NCBI GenBank assembly: GCA_934491515.1
Contig: CAKSTF010000001.1
Span: forward strand, 62,001-126,000
Length of the DNA: 64,000 nucleotides
Reading direction: 5' to 3'
DNA from: an uncultured Eubacteriales bacterium
Lineage (GTDB): Bacteria > Bacillota > Clostridia > Oscillospirales > Acutalibacteraceae
This document shows, one piece after another, positions 34,050 to 41,298 of this stretch (within the stretch, counting starts at the first letter, position 1; the number at the start of each line of letters is the position of its first letter). The notes below the pieces were generated by a model. That model had not been told where the DNA came from, ran no database searches, and saw only the letters and a program-made list of their open reading frames with translations. A program made the translations under genes and the position numbers.

Positions 34050-35207
34050 TTACTTGCAAAGTTCTTTCGCAAGTAGCACAATACTTTCTTCCGTTTCATC
34101 GTTTAAAGCCGATAAAACGGTAACTTTATTCTGTGCAAACGTAATATTTTTGCTCTTTTCAAACATTCCCGACATAACTTTTGCGGCAACCGGCGCCCAC
34201 GAACCGTTTTCGATAAAAGCGATCGTTCTGTTTTGGTAGTTACGCTCGGTCAGGTGTTCGATAAACTGACGCATAAAGGGGAAAATATCGCCGTTATATG
34301 TTGTTGTGGCAAGGACAAGCGTACCGTAACGGAAAGCGTCCTCAACGGCTTCCGCCATATCGCAGCGCGCAAGATCGTTAACCACTACCTTTTGACAGCC
34401 GTTTTCCTTTAGTTTTTCCGCTAAATACCTAACCGCCTTTTCGGTGTTTCCGTACACGGAGGTATACGCTATCACAACGCCGTCGCTTTCAACCGCATAA
34501 GACGACCATGTGTTATAAAGGTCAATATAATATCCGAGATTTTCGGTAAGCACGGGACCGTGCAGTGGGCATATTTTTTCAATTTCAATGCCCGAAAGTT
34601 TTTTAAGCAGTGCCTGAACCTGCGCGCCGTACTTGCCCACTATTCCGAAATAGTAGCGCCGCGCTTCGCAAGCCCAGTCCTCCTCCGCGTCAGAAGCGCC
34701 GAATTTTCCGAACGCGTCGGCGGAGAAAAGCACCTTGTCCTTTACATCGTAGGTCATAATAACTTCCGGCCAGTGCACCATGGGCGCCGCCGTAAATTTA
34801 AGTTCGTGTTTTCCGAGTGACAGCGTGCCGCCGTCTGCCGCTGTTATTCTGTTTTTTACGGCTTCTTTGCCGAAAAAGTTATCCATCATAACAAACGCTT
34901 TTGCGCTTGCGCATACTGCGGCGGTCGGATATTCTTTCAAAAATGCGGTTACGCTGCCCGAATGGTCGGGTTCCATATGCTGAACCAAAAGATAATCGGG
35001 CGTTCTGCCGTTAAGCGCGGTTTTAAGGTTTGAAAGCCACTCGGCGGTAAAGCGCGCGTCCACCGTGTCCGTAACAGCGATTTTTTCGTCAATTATAACG
35101 TAAGAATTGTACGCCATTCCGTTCGGGATTATGTACTGACCCTCGAAAAGGTCGGTCACCCTATCGTTTACGCCGATATAAAAAATATCTTCTGTTATTT
35201 TTTTCAT
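34050..35207 (-). CDS. fprA: Flavodiiron protein (oxygen/NO reductase)
   Basis: A 385-residue A-type flavoprotein. The N-terminal metallo-beta-lactamase-like domain carries the diiron ligands (HMEPDHSG, then a late ICPLHGPVL), and the C-terminal flavodoxin domain binds FMN (YTSVYGNTEKAVRYLA). It reduces oxygen to water or nitric oxide to nitrous oxide, protecting strict anaerobes. Start taken at ATG 35207 after GGAGGAAG. The gene stands alone; electrons would come from a rubredoxin or similar carrier not in the window. A TTTGCGCAAA palindrome lies next to its -10 box. Confidence 0.95.
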   Translation of the reverse strand: MKKITEDIFYIGVNDRVTDLFEGQYIIPNGMAYNSYVIIDEKIAVTDTVDARFTAEWLSNLKTALNGRTPDYLLVQHMEPDHSGSVTAFLKEYPTAAVCASAKAFVMMDNFFGKEAVKNRITAADGGTLSLGKHELKFTAAPMVHWPEVIMTYDVKDKVLFSADAFGKFGASDAEEDWACEARRYYFGIVGKYGAQVQALLKKLSGIEIEKICPLHGPVLTENLGYYIDLYNTWSSYAVESDGVVIAYTSVYGNTEKAVRYLAEKLKENGCQKVVVNDLARCDMAEAVEDAFRYGTLVLATTTYNGDIFPFMRQFIEHLTERNYQNRTIAFIENGSWAPVAAKVMSGMFEKSKNITFAQNKVTVLSALNDETEESIVLLAKELCK

Positions 35208-35236
35208 TTTCTCTTCCTCCGTATAGCAAAGCAATT

Positions 35237-35256
35237 ATTATACCGTTTTGCGCAAA
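35237..35256 (-). promoter_or_regulatory. fprA -10 box with adjoining palindrome
   Basis: On the minus strand TATAAT (35242-35237) with the perfect palindrome TTTGCGCAAA at 35247-35256, inside the spacer. No good -35 hexamer is seen at the usual distance, which would fit an activator-dependent or repressed promoter. Confidence 0.4.
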
Positions 35257-35356
35257 GCGCGCATACGGTGTTTTTTAATGTTCAGTTTCATTTTTGCGCG
35301 CCCGGCATATAATTTAACGTAGGTCATAATATTATTATAAAAAGGGGCGATGAACC

Positions 35357-35608
35357 GTGAACGGAAATTTTGATATCAACAAACTTAAATCGCAGATTAT
35401 AAAGGCTTCCGGCGGAAAAATAAGCCGTCAGGCGCTTGACAAGGCCGGCAGCGGAAACATTGCGGAACTGTTTTCCTCCTTAGGGGAAAATGAAAAAGCC
35501 GCACTTTCCCGCGCGCTTTCAAACAAAGATGCCGCGCAAAAAATACTTAACAGCAATGAAGCCAAAAACATAATGAACAACTTTAAAAAGAGCAATTCCG
35601 ATGGATGA
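35357..35608 (+). CDS. Small helical protein, unknown (first of three-gene operon)
   Basis: An 83-residue, highly charged, helical protein with no signal or membrane span. Start is GTG 35357 behind AAAGGGG; an ATG just upstream is out of frame and stops at once. Asn- and Lys-rich segments such as NKDAAQKILNSNEAKNIMNNF suggest amphipathic helices, here cited in part as NEAKNIMNNF. Its end overlaps the next gene by eight bases, so both are made together. No known family recognised. Confidence 0.7.
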   Translation: MNGNFDINKLKSQIIKASGGKISRQALDKAGSGNIAELFSSLGENEKAALSRALSNKDAAQKILNSNEAKNIMNNFKKSNSDG

Positions 35609-35942
35609 TATAAACGCACGTCTTGCGGAAATACTTAACGATCCCGAAAGTATGAACCGCGTACGCGAAATGGCGGAAAATCTTTTAGGCGGAGAAGAAT
35701 CCGCCGAAACCGGCCCTCCTGCCGTTCCGGACGTCGGCATCGACGCCGCTTCGCTTGCAAAGATAACCGGCATAATGTCAAAACTGAAATCCGCGGGCGA
35801 CGACAACCGCACGGCGCTGCTTAACGCACTGAAACCGCATTTAAGCGAGGAACGCCGCAAAAAGGTAGACACCGCCGTTAAACTGCTGCGGCTTATAGAA
35901 CTGCTGCCCTACCTGAAAGACAGCGGATTGCTTGATTTTTAA
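35601..35942 (+). CDS. Small helical protein, unknown (second of three-gene operon)
   Basis: A 113-residue protein made of predicted helices with a Pro/Gly-rich linker around residues 30-47. The first half has NRVREMAENLLGGEES, and the C-terminal half SKLKSAGDDNRTALLNALKP plus LIELLPYLKDSGLLDF is of a type I know from small uncharacterised clostridial proteins. It starts eight bases inside the previous gene. No catalytic motif is visible. Confidence 0.7.
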   Translation: MDDINARLAEILNDPESMNRVREMAENLLGGEESAETGPPAVPDVGIDAASLAKITGIMSKLKSAGDDNRTALLNALKPHLSEERRKKVDTAVKLLRLIELLPYLKDSGLLDF

Positions 35943-36015
35943 AGCGTTTCGCGGCAGCAAACAACAAAAAAGCAATTACTGATCATCTTGTATACAAAAG
36001 GGAGGCGGCGCCGCC

Positions 36016-36366
36016 GTGCAAAAAAACAACGATTTTTTCTTTGACCGGCAACAGGCGGTGGAACGTATGCGCGAAATGAGCGCGCGTTCCATTGACAGCG
36101 ATATGCCTCCCGTGCCGCATTTTGCAAAGTTAAGAAACGGCGAAGGGAGCGCAAAACCCCGTGCACGCGAACCTGCAAAAGCGCCGCCCAAACCGACGGA
36201 AAACCACGGTGCCGCGGCAGGTTTTCCCGGGCTTTCGGACATTCCGTTTTTAAAAAATATAGGCTGCGACGGTGACGTTTCTCTGCTTTTGGGGCTGTTC
36301 CTGATCCTATCCGCCGAAAAGGCGGATAAACTGCTTTTATATGCACTTTTGTACATACTGATGTAA
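36016..36366 (+). CDS. Small protein with C-terminal hydrophobic segment (third of operon)
   Basis: A 116-residue protein. Start is GTG 36016 behind GGGAGG. The first 70 residues are charged and Pro/Ala-rich (a low-complexity linker of Lys, Pro and Ala), and the last 35 are two short hydrophobic stretches, SLLLGLFLILS and KLLLYALLYILM, separated by AEKADK. This DGDVSLLLGLFLILSAEKAD-like ending is widespread in small Clostridia proteins of unknown role and looks membrane-associated. It lies 73 bases after the previous gene and is followed by a terminator. Confidence 0.65.
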   Translation: MQKNNDFFFDRQQAVERMREMSARSIDSDMPPVPHFAKLRNGEGSAKPRAREPAKAPPKPTENHGAAAGFPGLSDIPFLKNIGCDGDVSLLLGLFLILSAEKADKLLLYALLYILM

Positions 36367-36387
36367 CGGCAATTTATCGCCGCGTCG

Positions 36388-36422
36388 AAAATGCATATAA
36401 GTTGTCGGTTTTTGCATTTTTT
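36388..36422 (+). terminator. Terminator of the three-gene operon
   Basis: AAAATGCA and TGCATTTT form an eight-base stem ending in a T-run, 21 bases after the last stop codon. Confidence 0.65.
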
Positions 36423-36598
36423 GTTGTTATGTTAACCTGTACAACCGTTTTATGTTATTAACGTTATCCACCGATTATTCAACCGCAAAAGGGGTATAAC
36501 AATCGTTTTTCGCAGTTTTTAACCTGTTTTTCGGTGGATAACTCGGTTAAAAAGTAGAATACCTTTATATGCACCTATAAAACGAATAATATTTTATG
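36423..36598. other. Non-coding segment with inverted DnaA-box-like motifs
   Basis: Within the 317-base gap 36367-36683 there is no supported gene. The segment contains GTTATCCACCGA (36463-36474) and its exact reverse complement (36531-36542), plus TTATTCAAC at 36475-36483. TTATCCACC differs from the DnaA box TTATCCACA only at the last base. Repeats of TTAACCTGT (36432 and 36519) and AACCG are also present. Confidence 0.4.
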
Positions 36599-36630
36599 TG
36601 AACCGAAAATTTATTTTCGGTTCATTTTTT
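36599..36630 (+). terminator. Second terminator-like hairpin
   Basis: Perfect 12-base stem TGAACCGAAAAT / ATTTTCGGTTCA, loop TT, T6 tail on the plus strand. It is the second terminator after the three-gene operon, so a short transcript may begin between the two. Confidence 0.7.
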
Positions 36631-36683
36631 GTCACCCGAAAATTCCTGATTTACCGAAGGATCGGGATGATTTAACAACCGTT

Positions 36684-37985
36684 TTAATCGGGAAGTTTTT
36701 TGTTCTTCTTTTTGCGTTTTGCCGCAATTATTCCCGTAACGGCGGCAGCTGCCGCAACCGCGCCTGCGGCTGCACCTATCTTAATAAGTGTTGATTTTTG
36801 AAGCCCCGTCTTTCCGGAGTCTGCGGCGGTCCCGATTCCGGTGTTTTCAACGTTTTCGGACGGTTTATCAATATTGTTTTCTTTAAGGAAGTTTACGATT
36901 TTATCGGCAAATTCCTGTTGCTCCGCAGCAGAGGGGTGACCTGCCGTTTGTGTGGCAAGCGCCGCGCTGCCCGAACCGCCGTAGGCATATCTGAAAGCAT
37001 AAAAGTTCTTATCGTCCTTTAAATCGGTGCGTTTTGCAAGAAGCGCAGTATTGTAATGCTGTTCGTTTTTGCCGACCCATACGATAGGCACAGTATCGCC
37101 GTTCTTTTCACGCAGCATTTGCACAAAACCCGTAAGTTCTTCTTTCCACCTGGATTCATTTTTTGTATCGTCGTTGGCACCGAGTTCAAGAAGAATAAGG
37201 TCCGGTTTTCTTTCAAAAGAATACTTGTCCTCCTCCGTATCAGCAGCAGTAAATCCGTTTTTATAAGGATATACCTCCTGCATGGAAAGTTTTGTGCTTT
37301 CGGTTGCTTCCTGAGAGCCGGACGACACCTTATAAAGTCCGATACCGCCGCGCGCAACGATTGAAAGGTCGGCGTCAAGCGCCTCTGCCGTGCGGTAAGC
37401 AAAGGAGGAAACGGCGGAATCCTCTTCGGGCTGTTTCCACACTTCACCCTGTTTATATGTGCCGAGCGCGCCGAGTCCGCAGGCTATGGAATCGCCCACA
37501 ACTTCTATATACATATCTTTTTCTTCGGGCGCTTCAAGTACCTCGCCGTTAAAATCCATGCCTAAAATGTAAAGCACGCCTGTTTTGGATATCTGCGTAT
37601 CCCTTACCACCTTTACGGTGTGTTCGCCGGCAGGCAGGTCAAACTGCAGTTTTGTGTTCTGTTGCGTTACGGGCTCGCCGCGGTCAAGCGGTTTTCCGTC
37701 CACAAACACGGCAAAATACACCTTTTCTTCGGAAGTAACTATATTTACCGCAAACTTTCCGCCTGCGGCGTTTACGCGCATTTCAAATCCGCATCCCGAC
37801 CACGGAGCCGACATCATATTGCCGGAAATATCGCAGCGGCCGATAATCTTTATCTGTCCTTTTTCTTTAAGGGTGCCTATATCGTATTCCGAAAGTGCCT
37901 TAACGCTGAATTTCATACCGCCCGCAATATTTATTGCGGCAAGCGCAGCAGCGGCGGCGCAGGATAGTATTCTGGCAAGTTTCAT
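36684..37985 (-). CDS. Membrane-anchored SGNH esterase, CE2-like
   Basis: A 433-residue extracellular protein. An N-terminal signal region (about 1-25) is followed by a beta-sandwich domain (about 45-150; GRCDISGNMMSAPWSGCGFE pattern) and an SGNH hydrolase domain with the catalytic Ser166 in VVGDSIACG, Asn271 in LELGANDD and His350 in TAGHPSAAEQ. The N-terminal jelly-roll plus SGNH order is that of carbohydrate esterase family 2, which deacetylates xylan, mannan or other glycans. A C-terminal helix (about 398-421) and a tail KRKKKNKK anchor it in the membrane facing outward. It is monocistronic. Confidence 0.85.
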   Translation of the reverse strand: MKLARILSCAAAAALAAINIAGGMKFSVKALSEYDIGTLKEKGQIKIIGRCDISGNMMSAPWSGCGFEMRVNAAGGKFAVNIVTSEEKVYFAVFVDGKPLDRGEPVTQQNTKLQFDLPAGEHTVKVVRDTQISKTGVLYILGMDFNGEVLEAPEEKDMYIEVVGDSIACGLGALGTYKQGEVWKQPEEDSAVSSFAYRTAEALDADLSIVARGGIGLYKVSSGSQEATESTKLSMQEVYPYKNGFTAADTEEDKYSFERKPDLILLELGANDDTKNESRWKEELTGFVQMLREKNGDTVPIVWVGKNEQHYNTALLAKRTDLKDDKNFYAFRYAYGGSGSAALATQTAGHPSAAEQQEFADKIVNFLKENNIDKPSENVENTGIGTAADSGKTGLQKSTLIKIGAAAGAVAAAAAVTGIIAAKRKKKNKKLPD

Positions 37986-38002
37986 AAAGATTTTCTCCTT
38001 TT

Positions 38003-38045
38003 AAAAAGATGGGGATATGCCTACACTATGATAGCACATCCCCAT
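38003..38045 (-). terminator. Terminator of the rpmH-rnpA-yidD-yidC-jag block
   Basis: ATGGGGAT / ATCCCCAT stem extended by TGC/GCA, with a T5 run on the minus strand, about 18 bases past the jag stop. Confidence 0.75.
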
Positions 38046-38062
38046 TACGAATACAATGATAT

Positions 38063-39037
38063 TTATTTTATTTTGCCGTAAAGCGGAACGTCGCTGTCGG
38101 CCTTAGGTGCGCGCGTGGGAGCAGTCGCAACCGTGTTTGAAGGACGGCGTTCCCTGCCGCGACCCCTGTTCATACCGCCGCGGCGGTTATCGCCGTGGCC
38201 GCCTCTGCCGCCTCTTGAACGGTTATAGCGGTCAAACCTTACTTCGTTTACATCGCCGCCCTCAACAATAATAACAACCCTGCGGCAGGCACCTTCACCC
38301 ACGGAGGAAGAGGTAACGCCCTCTATATCCTGAACCGCGGTGTGTATGATCCTGCGTTCATAAGGATTCATCGGTTCAAGCGCCTTGCCCCTGCCGGTTT
38401 TAAGTACCTGTTCGGCAACGCGGTGTGCCAGCGATATAAGGGTGTCTTCCCTTCTTTCGCGATAATCACCGATATTAAGCGTAACCTTATAATAACCCTC
38501 GCTTGTGCGAGCCGAAAGGGACACCAAATGCTGCAGCGCGTCAAGCGTTTCACCGCGATGACCGATTATTATTCCGAGGCCGTCGCCCTCAAGATATATA
38601 AGCGCGCCGTTTTCCTGTTCGGCAACCTTCATATCAACGTTTTCGCAGCCGAGTTTTGAAAGCACGTTTTTAAGATAATCTACAGCCTTTGCCGCACGGC
38701 TGCCGCTTTCAAGTTCCGCCGCGTCCACCGCGTTTTCCGGTGCGGCTTTTGCCTTTTCCGGCTCGCGCTGTTTTACCTGCTCTTTTACCTGTTCCTTTTT
38801 CTGCTCTTTTTTGGGCACCTTGCCCTTTGCCGTCTTTTTCGACCTGGCAGGTTCTTTGCGTTCAACGCTTACCTTTACCTCTGCCTTGCAGCCGCCGAAA
38901 ATACCCATAACTTTCTTCTTGGGCATTGTTATTATATCTATCTGTATATCTTCATCATCACGCACACCGAGTTTAAGTTTTGCGTCCTCAGTAGCCTCTT
39001 CCACGGTGTCGCCGTAGCCTATTTCTTCTTTTAACAA
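38063..39037 (-). CDS. jag: RNA-binding protein Jag/KhpB
   Basis: A 324-residue protein with three parts: an N-terminal Jag_N domain (about 1-55; GYGDTVEEATEDAKLKLGV), a Lys/Glu-rich linker, a KH-like domain (DGLGIIIGHRGETLDALQHL) and an R3H domain (NPYERRIIHTAVQDIEGV). A long Gly/Arg-rich tail follows (residues about 270-310), unusual in length for the family and likely RNA-binding. In Firmicutes KhpB acts with KhpA in cell-division and envelope control. Start at TTG 39037 with GGAGGG upstream. It follows yidC by 19 bases. Confidence 0.93.
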   Translation of the reverse strand: MLKEEIGYGDTVEEATEDAKLKLGVRDDEDIQIDIITMPKKKVMGIFGGCKAEVKVSVERKEPARSKKTAKGKVPKKEQKKEQVKEQVKQREPEKAKAAPENAVDAAELESGSRAAKAVDYLKNVLSKLGCENVDMKVAEQENGALIYLEGDGLGIIIGHRGETLDALQHLVSLSARTSEGYYKVTLNIGDYRERREDTLISLAHRVAEQVLKTGRGKALEPMNPYERRIIHTAVQDIEGVTSSSVGEGACRRVVIIVEGGDVNEVRFDRYNRSRGGRGGHGDNRRGGMNRGRGRERRPSNTVATAPTRAPKADSDVPLYGKIK

Positions 39038-39056
39038 GGATTTTCCCTCCTGAAAA

Positions 39057-40109
39057 TTAGTTTTCTGTTTCGGTCTTTTCGCCGTCGAATTTCAAAAGCT
39101 GTTTTTCTTCAAATTCGCACTGTTTGCCGAGTTCCTTTTCGCGCTGACGGGCAAGAAGGCGCTGCGGGCCGTAAAATACCTGTACACCTGCCTGAATCGC
39201 GCCGCCTATAAGCGAAGAGCATATCCAGTAGAAGCACACGCCGCCGGGGAACGTGAAGCCGATGAACAACGAGATTATCGGCATAAAGAGCATCATACCC
39301 ATCATCGACGGGGCTTCCGGATTGTTTATCTTGTTTATTTTTGCCGAAACAAGGCTCATAAGCATCTGCGCAAGAAAAGCGCCTATCGGCAAAAGCCAAC
39401 CTGCCTCGAAGTGATGGAAAATGTCAATATTGAAAGAAGGTTTATTGGTAAGGTCAACACCGAAAAGGGTGTAGTTTATACCTGCCTTTTTATCCTTTTC
39501 GCGCACTGCTTCAAGGTCGTCTTTTATCTTTTCGTATTCTTTTTCGTCAAGGATTTCTTCAATTATTCCGGTATCGTCGCGCACTACCTTGATAACGCCC
39601 AGCTGGTTGCCGGAATTTTTGGAAGAGGAGTTCCACGAGATTTTTTTTGCTATTTCCTCGTACTTATCGGCGTCCTTTTCCTTAAGTTCTTCCATACCTG
39701 CCGCCACGGCATTGGTAACGTTGTTTACTTTCGTCTTGTCCGCGCCAGACATATAGGTAAGCGGAGAAAGAATAAGCGAATATATCGCAAAAAGCAATAC
39801 AAGGCGCACAAGCATAGGCAGACAGCCGCCCGCCATTGAAACGCCTTCTTTTTTGTAAAGTTCCTGCTGCGCCGCGGCAAATTTCTGCCTGTCGTCGCCG
39901 TAACGCTTTTTAAGTTCGTCAAGTTTGGGCTTTACGCGAAGCTGCGCTACCGTGGATTTCTGACTTTTGATAGTAAGCGGAATCAAAAGCAAGTCGATAA
40001 GCAGCGTAAAAGCAAAAACCGAAGCGGCAAAGTTACCGCCCAAAAATTCTGCAAGAAAACGCATGATATAGCCCAGAGGAATATTTATAAAATTAAATAA
40101 ACTACCCAT
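39057..40109 (-). CDS. yidC: Membrane protein insertase YidC
   Basis: A 350-residue Oxa1/YidC-type insertase that places membrane proteins with or without SecYEG. Several membrane spans are visible, with the conserved TLLIDLLLIPLTIKSQKS after the first, GGCLPMLVRLVLLFAIY, and the C-terminal MMLFMPIISLFIGFTFPGG. There is no lipobox, unlike Bacillus SpoIIIJ. About 90 residues of charged sequence are inserted in the second external loop (about 130-220). The position of the groove Arg is occupied by Asp39 (see findings). It follows yidD after 78 bases. Confidence 0.94.
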   Translation of the reverse strand: MGSLFNFINIPLGYIMRFLAEFLGGNFAASVFAFTLLIDLLLIPLTIKSQKSTVAQLRVKPKLDELKKRYGDDRQKFAAAQQELYKKEGVSMAGGCLPMLVRLVLLFAIYSLILSPLTYMSGADKTKVNNVTNAVAAGMEELKEKDADKYEEIAKKISWNSSSKNSGNQLGVIKVVRDDTGIIEEILDEKEYEKIKDDLEAVREKDKKAGINYTLFGVDLTNKPSFNIDIFHHFEAGWLLPIGAFLAQMLMSLVSAKINKINNPEAPSMMGMMLFMPIISLFIGFTFPGGVCFYWICSSLIGGAIQAGVQVFYGPQRLLARQREKELGKQCEFEEKQLLKFDGEKTETEN

Positions 40110-40187
40110 TTAAAGCACCCTGAAATTCTGTATATTTCTTACTTTACGCCCTGTTGCGGCGTTCATTTTCGTTTTGTAGGTTTCCCG

Positions 40188-40421
40188 TTATTTTTTTGGC
40201 GGTACGGGATCGTAGCCGCCTTTGCAGAACGGATTGCAGCGAAGTATTCTGTAAATTGAAAGCAATCCGCCCTTTATCGCCCCGTGAGTGCCGATAGCCT
40301 CAAGCGCGTAGGCGCTGCAGGTAGGAGTAAAACGGCAGCTCGGTATTTTAGCAGGGGATATGTTTTTTCTGTAAAATCTTATCGCACGCATAAGCAGGCG
40401 TGCCGCAATACTTTGTTTCAT
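40188..40421 (-). CDS. yidD: Membrane protein insertion efficiency factor YidD
   Basis: A 77-residue YidD protein, which assists YidC-dependent insertion. The full family pattern is present: RFYRKNISPAK, then CRFTPTCSAYALEAI and GGLLSIYRILRCNPFCKGG, ending in DPVPPKK. It overlaps rnpA by four bases (ATGA), so it is coupled to it. Confidence 0.96.
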   Translation of the reverse strand: MKQSIAARLLMRAIRFYRKNISPAKIPSCRFTPTCSAYALEAIGTHGAIKGGLLSIYRILRCNPFCKGGYDPVPPKK

Positions 40422-40753
40422 AACCCGAATGCGGCCTGTTCCGTAATGCCGCGAAGCGCCGCCGAGACCGCGGTGCTTTTAACCGAAAGTATTTTGGTTC
40501 TTGCCACAAAAACGTAATCGTATCCCGCGTTTAAAAACGCAAGATTTTCCGAAAACGCCGCCGTTATAAGGCGCTTTGCCCTATTCCTTTTAACGGCATT
40601 TCCGAATTTGCGACTTACTGTTATTCCCATACGCACGCGGCCCTTTCTGCCCTTTACGGTATAAAGCACAAAGTAGGGCGTTACCGCAACAGCGCCCTTG
40701 TTGTACGCACGGCGAAACTCGTAATTTTGCTTTAGTTTTTCAAAGCTGTTCAT
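40418..40753 (-). CDS. rnpA: Ribonuclease P protein component
   Basis: Protein subunit of RNase P, which trims tRNA 5' leaders. From ATG 40753 (MNSFEKLKQNYEFRRAYNKG) it has 111 residues. The RNR motif is in GNAVKRNRAKRLI. A longer upstream reading is possible but would cross the terminator hairpin behind rpmH, so the shorter start is preferred. It follows rpmH by about 66 bases and overlaps yidD. Confidence 0.95.
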   Translation of the reverse strand: MNSFEKLKQNYEFRRAYNKGAVAVTPYFVLYTVKGRKGRVRMGITVSRKFGNAVKRNRAKRLITAAFSENLAFLNAGYDYVFVARTKILSVKSTAVSAALRGITEQAAFGL

Positions 40754-40792
40754 TGTTTGTCCACCCGAAAAGCCACGCGGCCCTATAAAAGG

Positions 40793-40818
40793 AAAAGCCA
40801 CCGAAAGCGTGGCTTTTT
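40793..40818 (-). terminator. Hairpin between rpmH and rnpA
   Basis: Perfect nine-base stem AAAAGCCAC / GTGGCTTTT right after the rpmH stop. It probably acts as a partial terminator that makes more rpmH mRNA than rnpA mRNA, as known elsewhere for this pair. Confidence 0.75.
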
Positions 40819-40819
40819 A

Positions 40820-40954
40820 TCAGTAGGTCAACTGTTTTCTTCCCTTTGATCTGCGACGGGCAAGTACCTTGCGACCGTTAGCCGTAGCCATTCTCTTGCG
40901 GAAACCGTGTTCCTTTTTACGGTGTATCTTCTTAGGCTGATAGGTTCTTTTCAC
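40820..40954 (-). CDS. rpmH: 50S ribosomal protein L34
   Basis: A 44-residue ribosomal protein, one of the smallest in the large subunit. It begins MKRTYQPKKIHRKKEHGFRK and ends GRKQLTY, the full family length. The start is GTG 40954 with GGGAGG seven bases upstream. It has a strong promoter at 41043-41072. In most Bacillota the next gene upstream is dnaA, but here the upstream neighbour is tRNA-Ala. Confidence 0.97.
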   Translation of the reverse strand: MKRTYQPKKIHRKKEHGFRKRMATANGRKVLARRRSKGRKQLTY

Positions 40955-41042
40955 TGTATTTTCCTCCCTTTCAGAAATTGCCGGCAACGCGGGAGTGCGA
41001 ATATATGCGGCGCTTTCTCCCTTATAGCCTTTACAGTATGAG

Positions 41043-41072
41043 ATTATACCGCAAAAACACCCGCCGTGTCAA
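41043..41072 (-). promoter_or_regulatory. Strong promoter of rpmH
   Basis: On the minus strand perfect TTGACA, 18 bases, perfect TATAAT, leaving a leader of roughly 80 bases. Confidence 0.8.
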
Positions 41073-41103
41073 TAAAAATATTGTCCGCACCGTAAATTTT
41101 TCC

Positions 41104-41132
41104 TTGATTTTGCCGCCGCAGTGTGATAATAT
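41104..41132 (+). promoter_or_regulatory. Promoter of tRNA-Ala
   Basis: TTGATT, 17 bases, TAATAT, only about 11 bases before the tRNA, back to back with the rpmH promoter. Confidence 0.65.
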
Positions 41133-41143
41133 ACTTTTTGCAC

Positions 41144-41219
41144 GGGGGTGTAGCTCACCTGGGAGAGCGTCTGAATGGCATTCAGAAGGTAGTCGGTTCG
41201 ATCCCGATCATCTCCACCA
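41144..41219 (+). tRNA. tRNA-Ala (anticodon GGC)
   Basis: A 76-base cloverleaf with encoded CCA. Acceptor GGGGGTG pairs with CATCTCC (two G-U pairs), the anticodon loop ATGGCAT holds GGC, and the T-loop is TTCGATC. The gene stands alone with its own promoter and terminator. Confidence 0.95.
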
Positions 41220-41223
41220 AAAA

Positions 41224-41253
41224 CAGCCTGTCTTTTGACAGGCTGCTTTTTTT
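41224..41253 (+). terminator. Terminator of tRNA-Ala
   Basis: Stem CAGCCTGTC / GACAGGCTG with TTTT loop and T7 tail, five bases after the tRNA. Confidence 0.85.
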
Positions 41254-41298
41254 ATGCCTTAAAACCGTGAATCTTTATTTGTACGGTCTTTAAGCCTT

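Noticed and set aside
36423..36600. Full replication origin
   Set aside because: dnaA is absent, the box-like motifs end in C instead of A, and gene strand does not switch here; only a weak site is reported.
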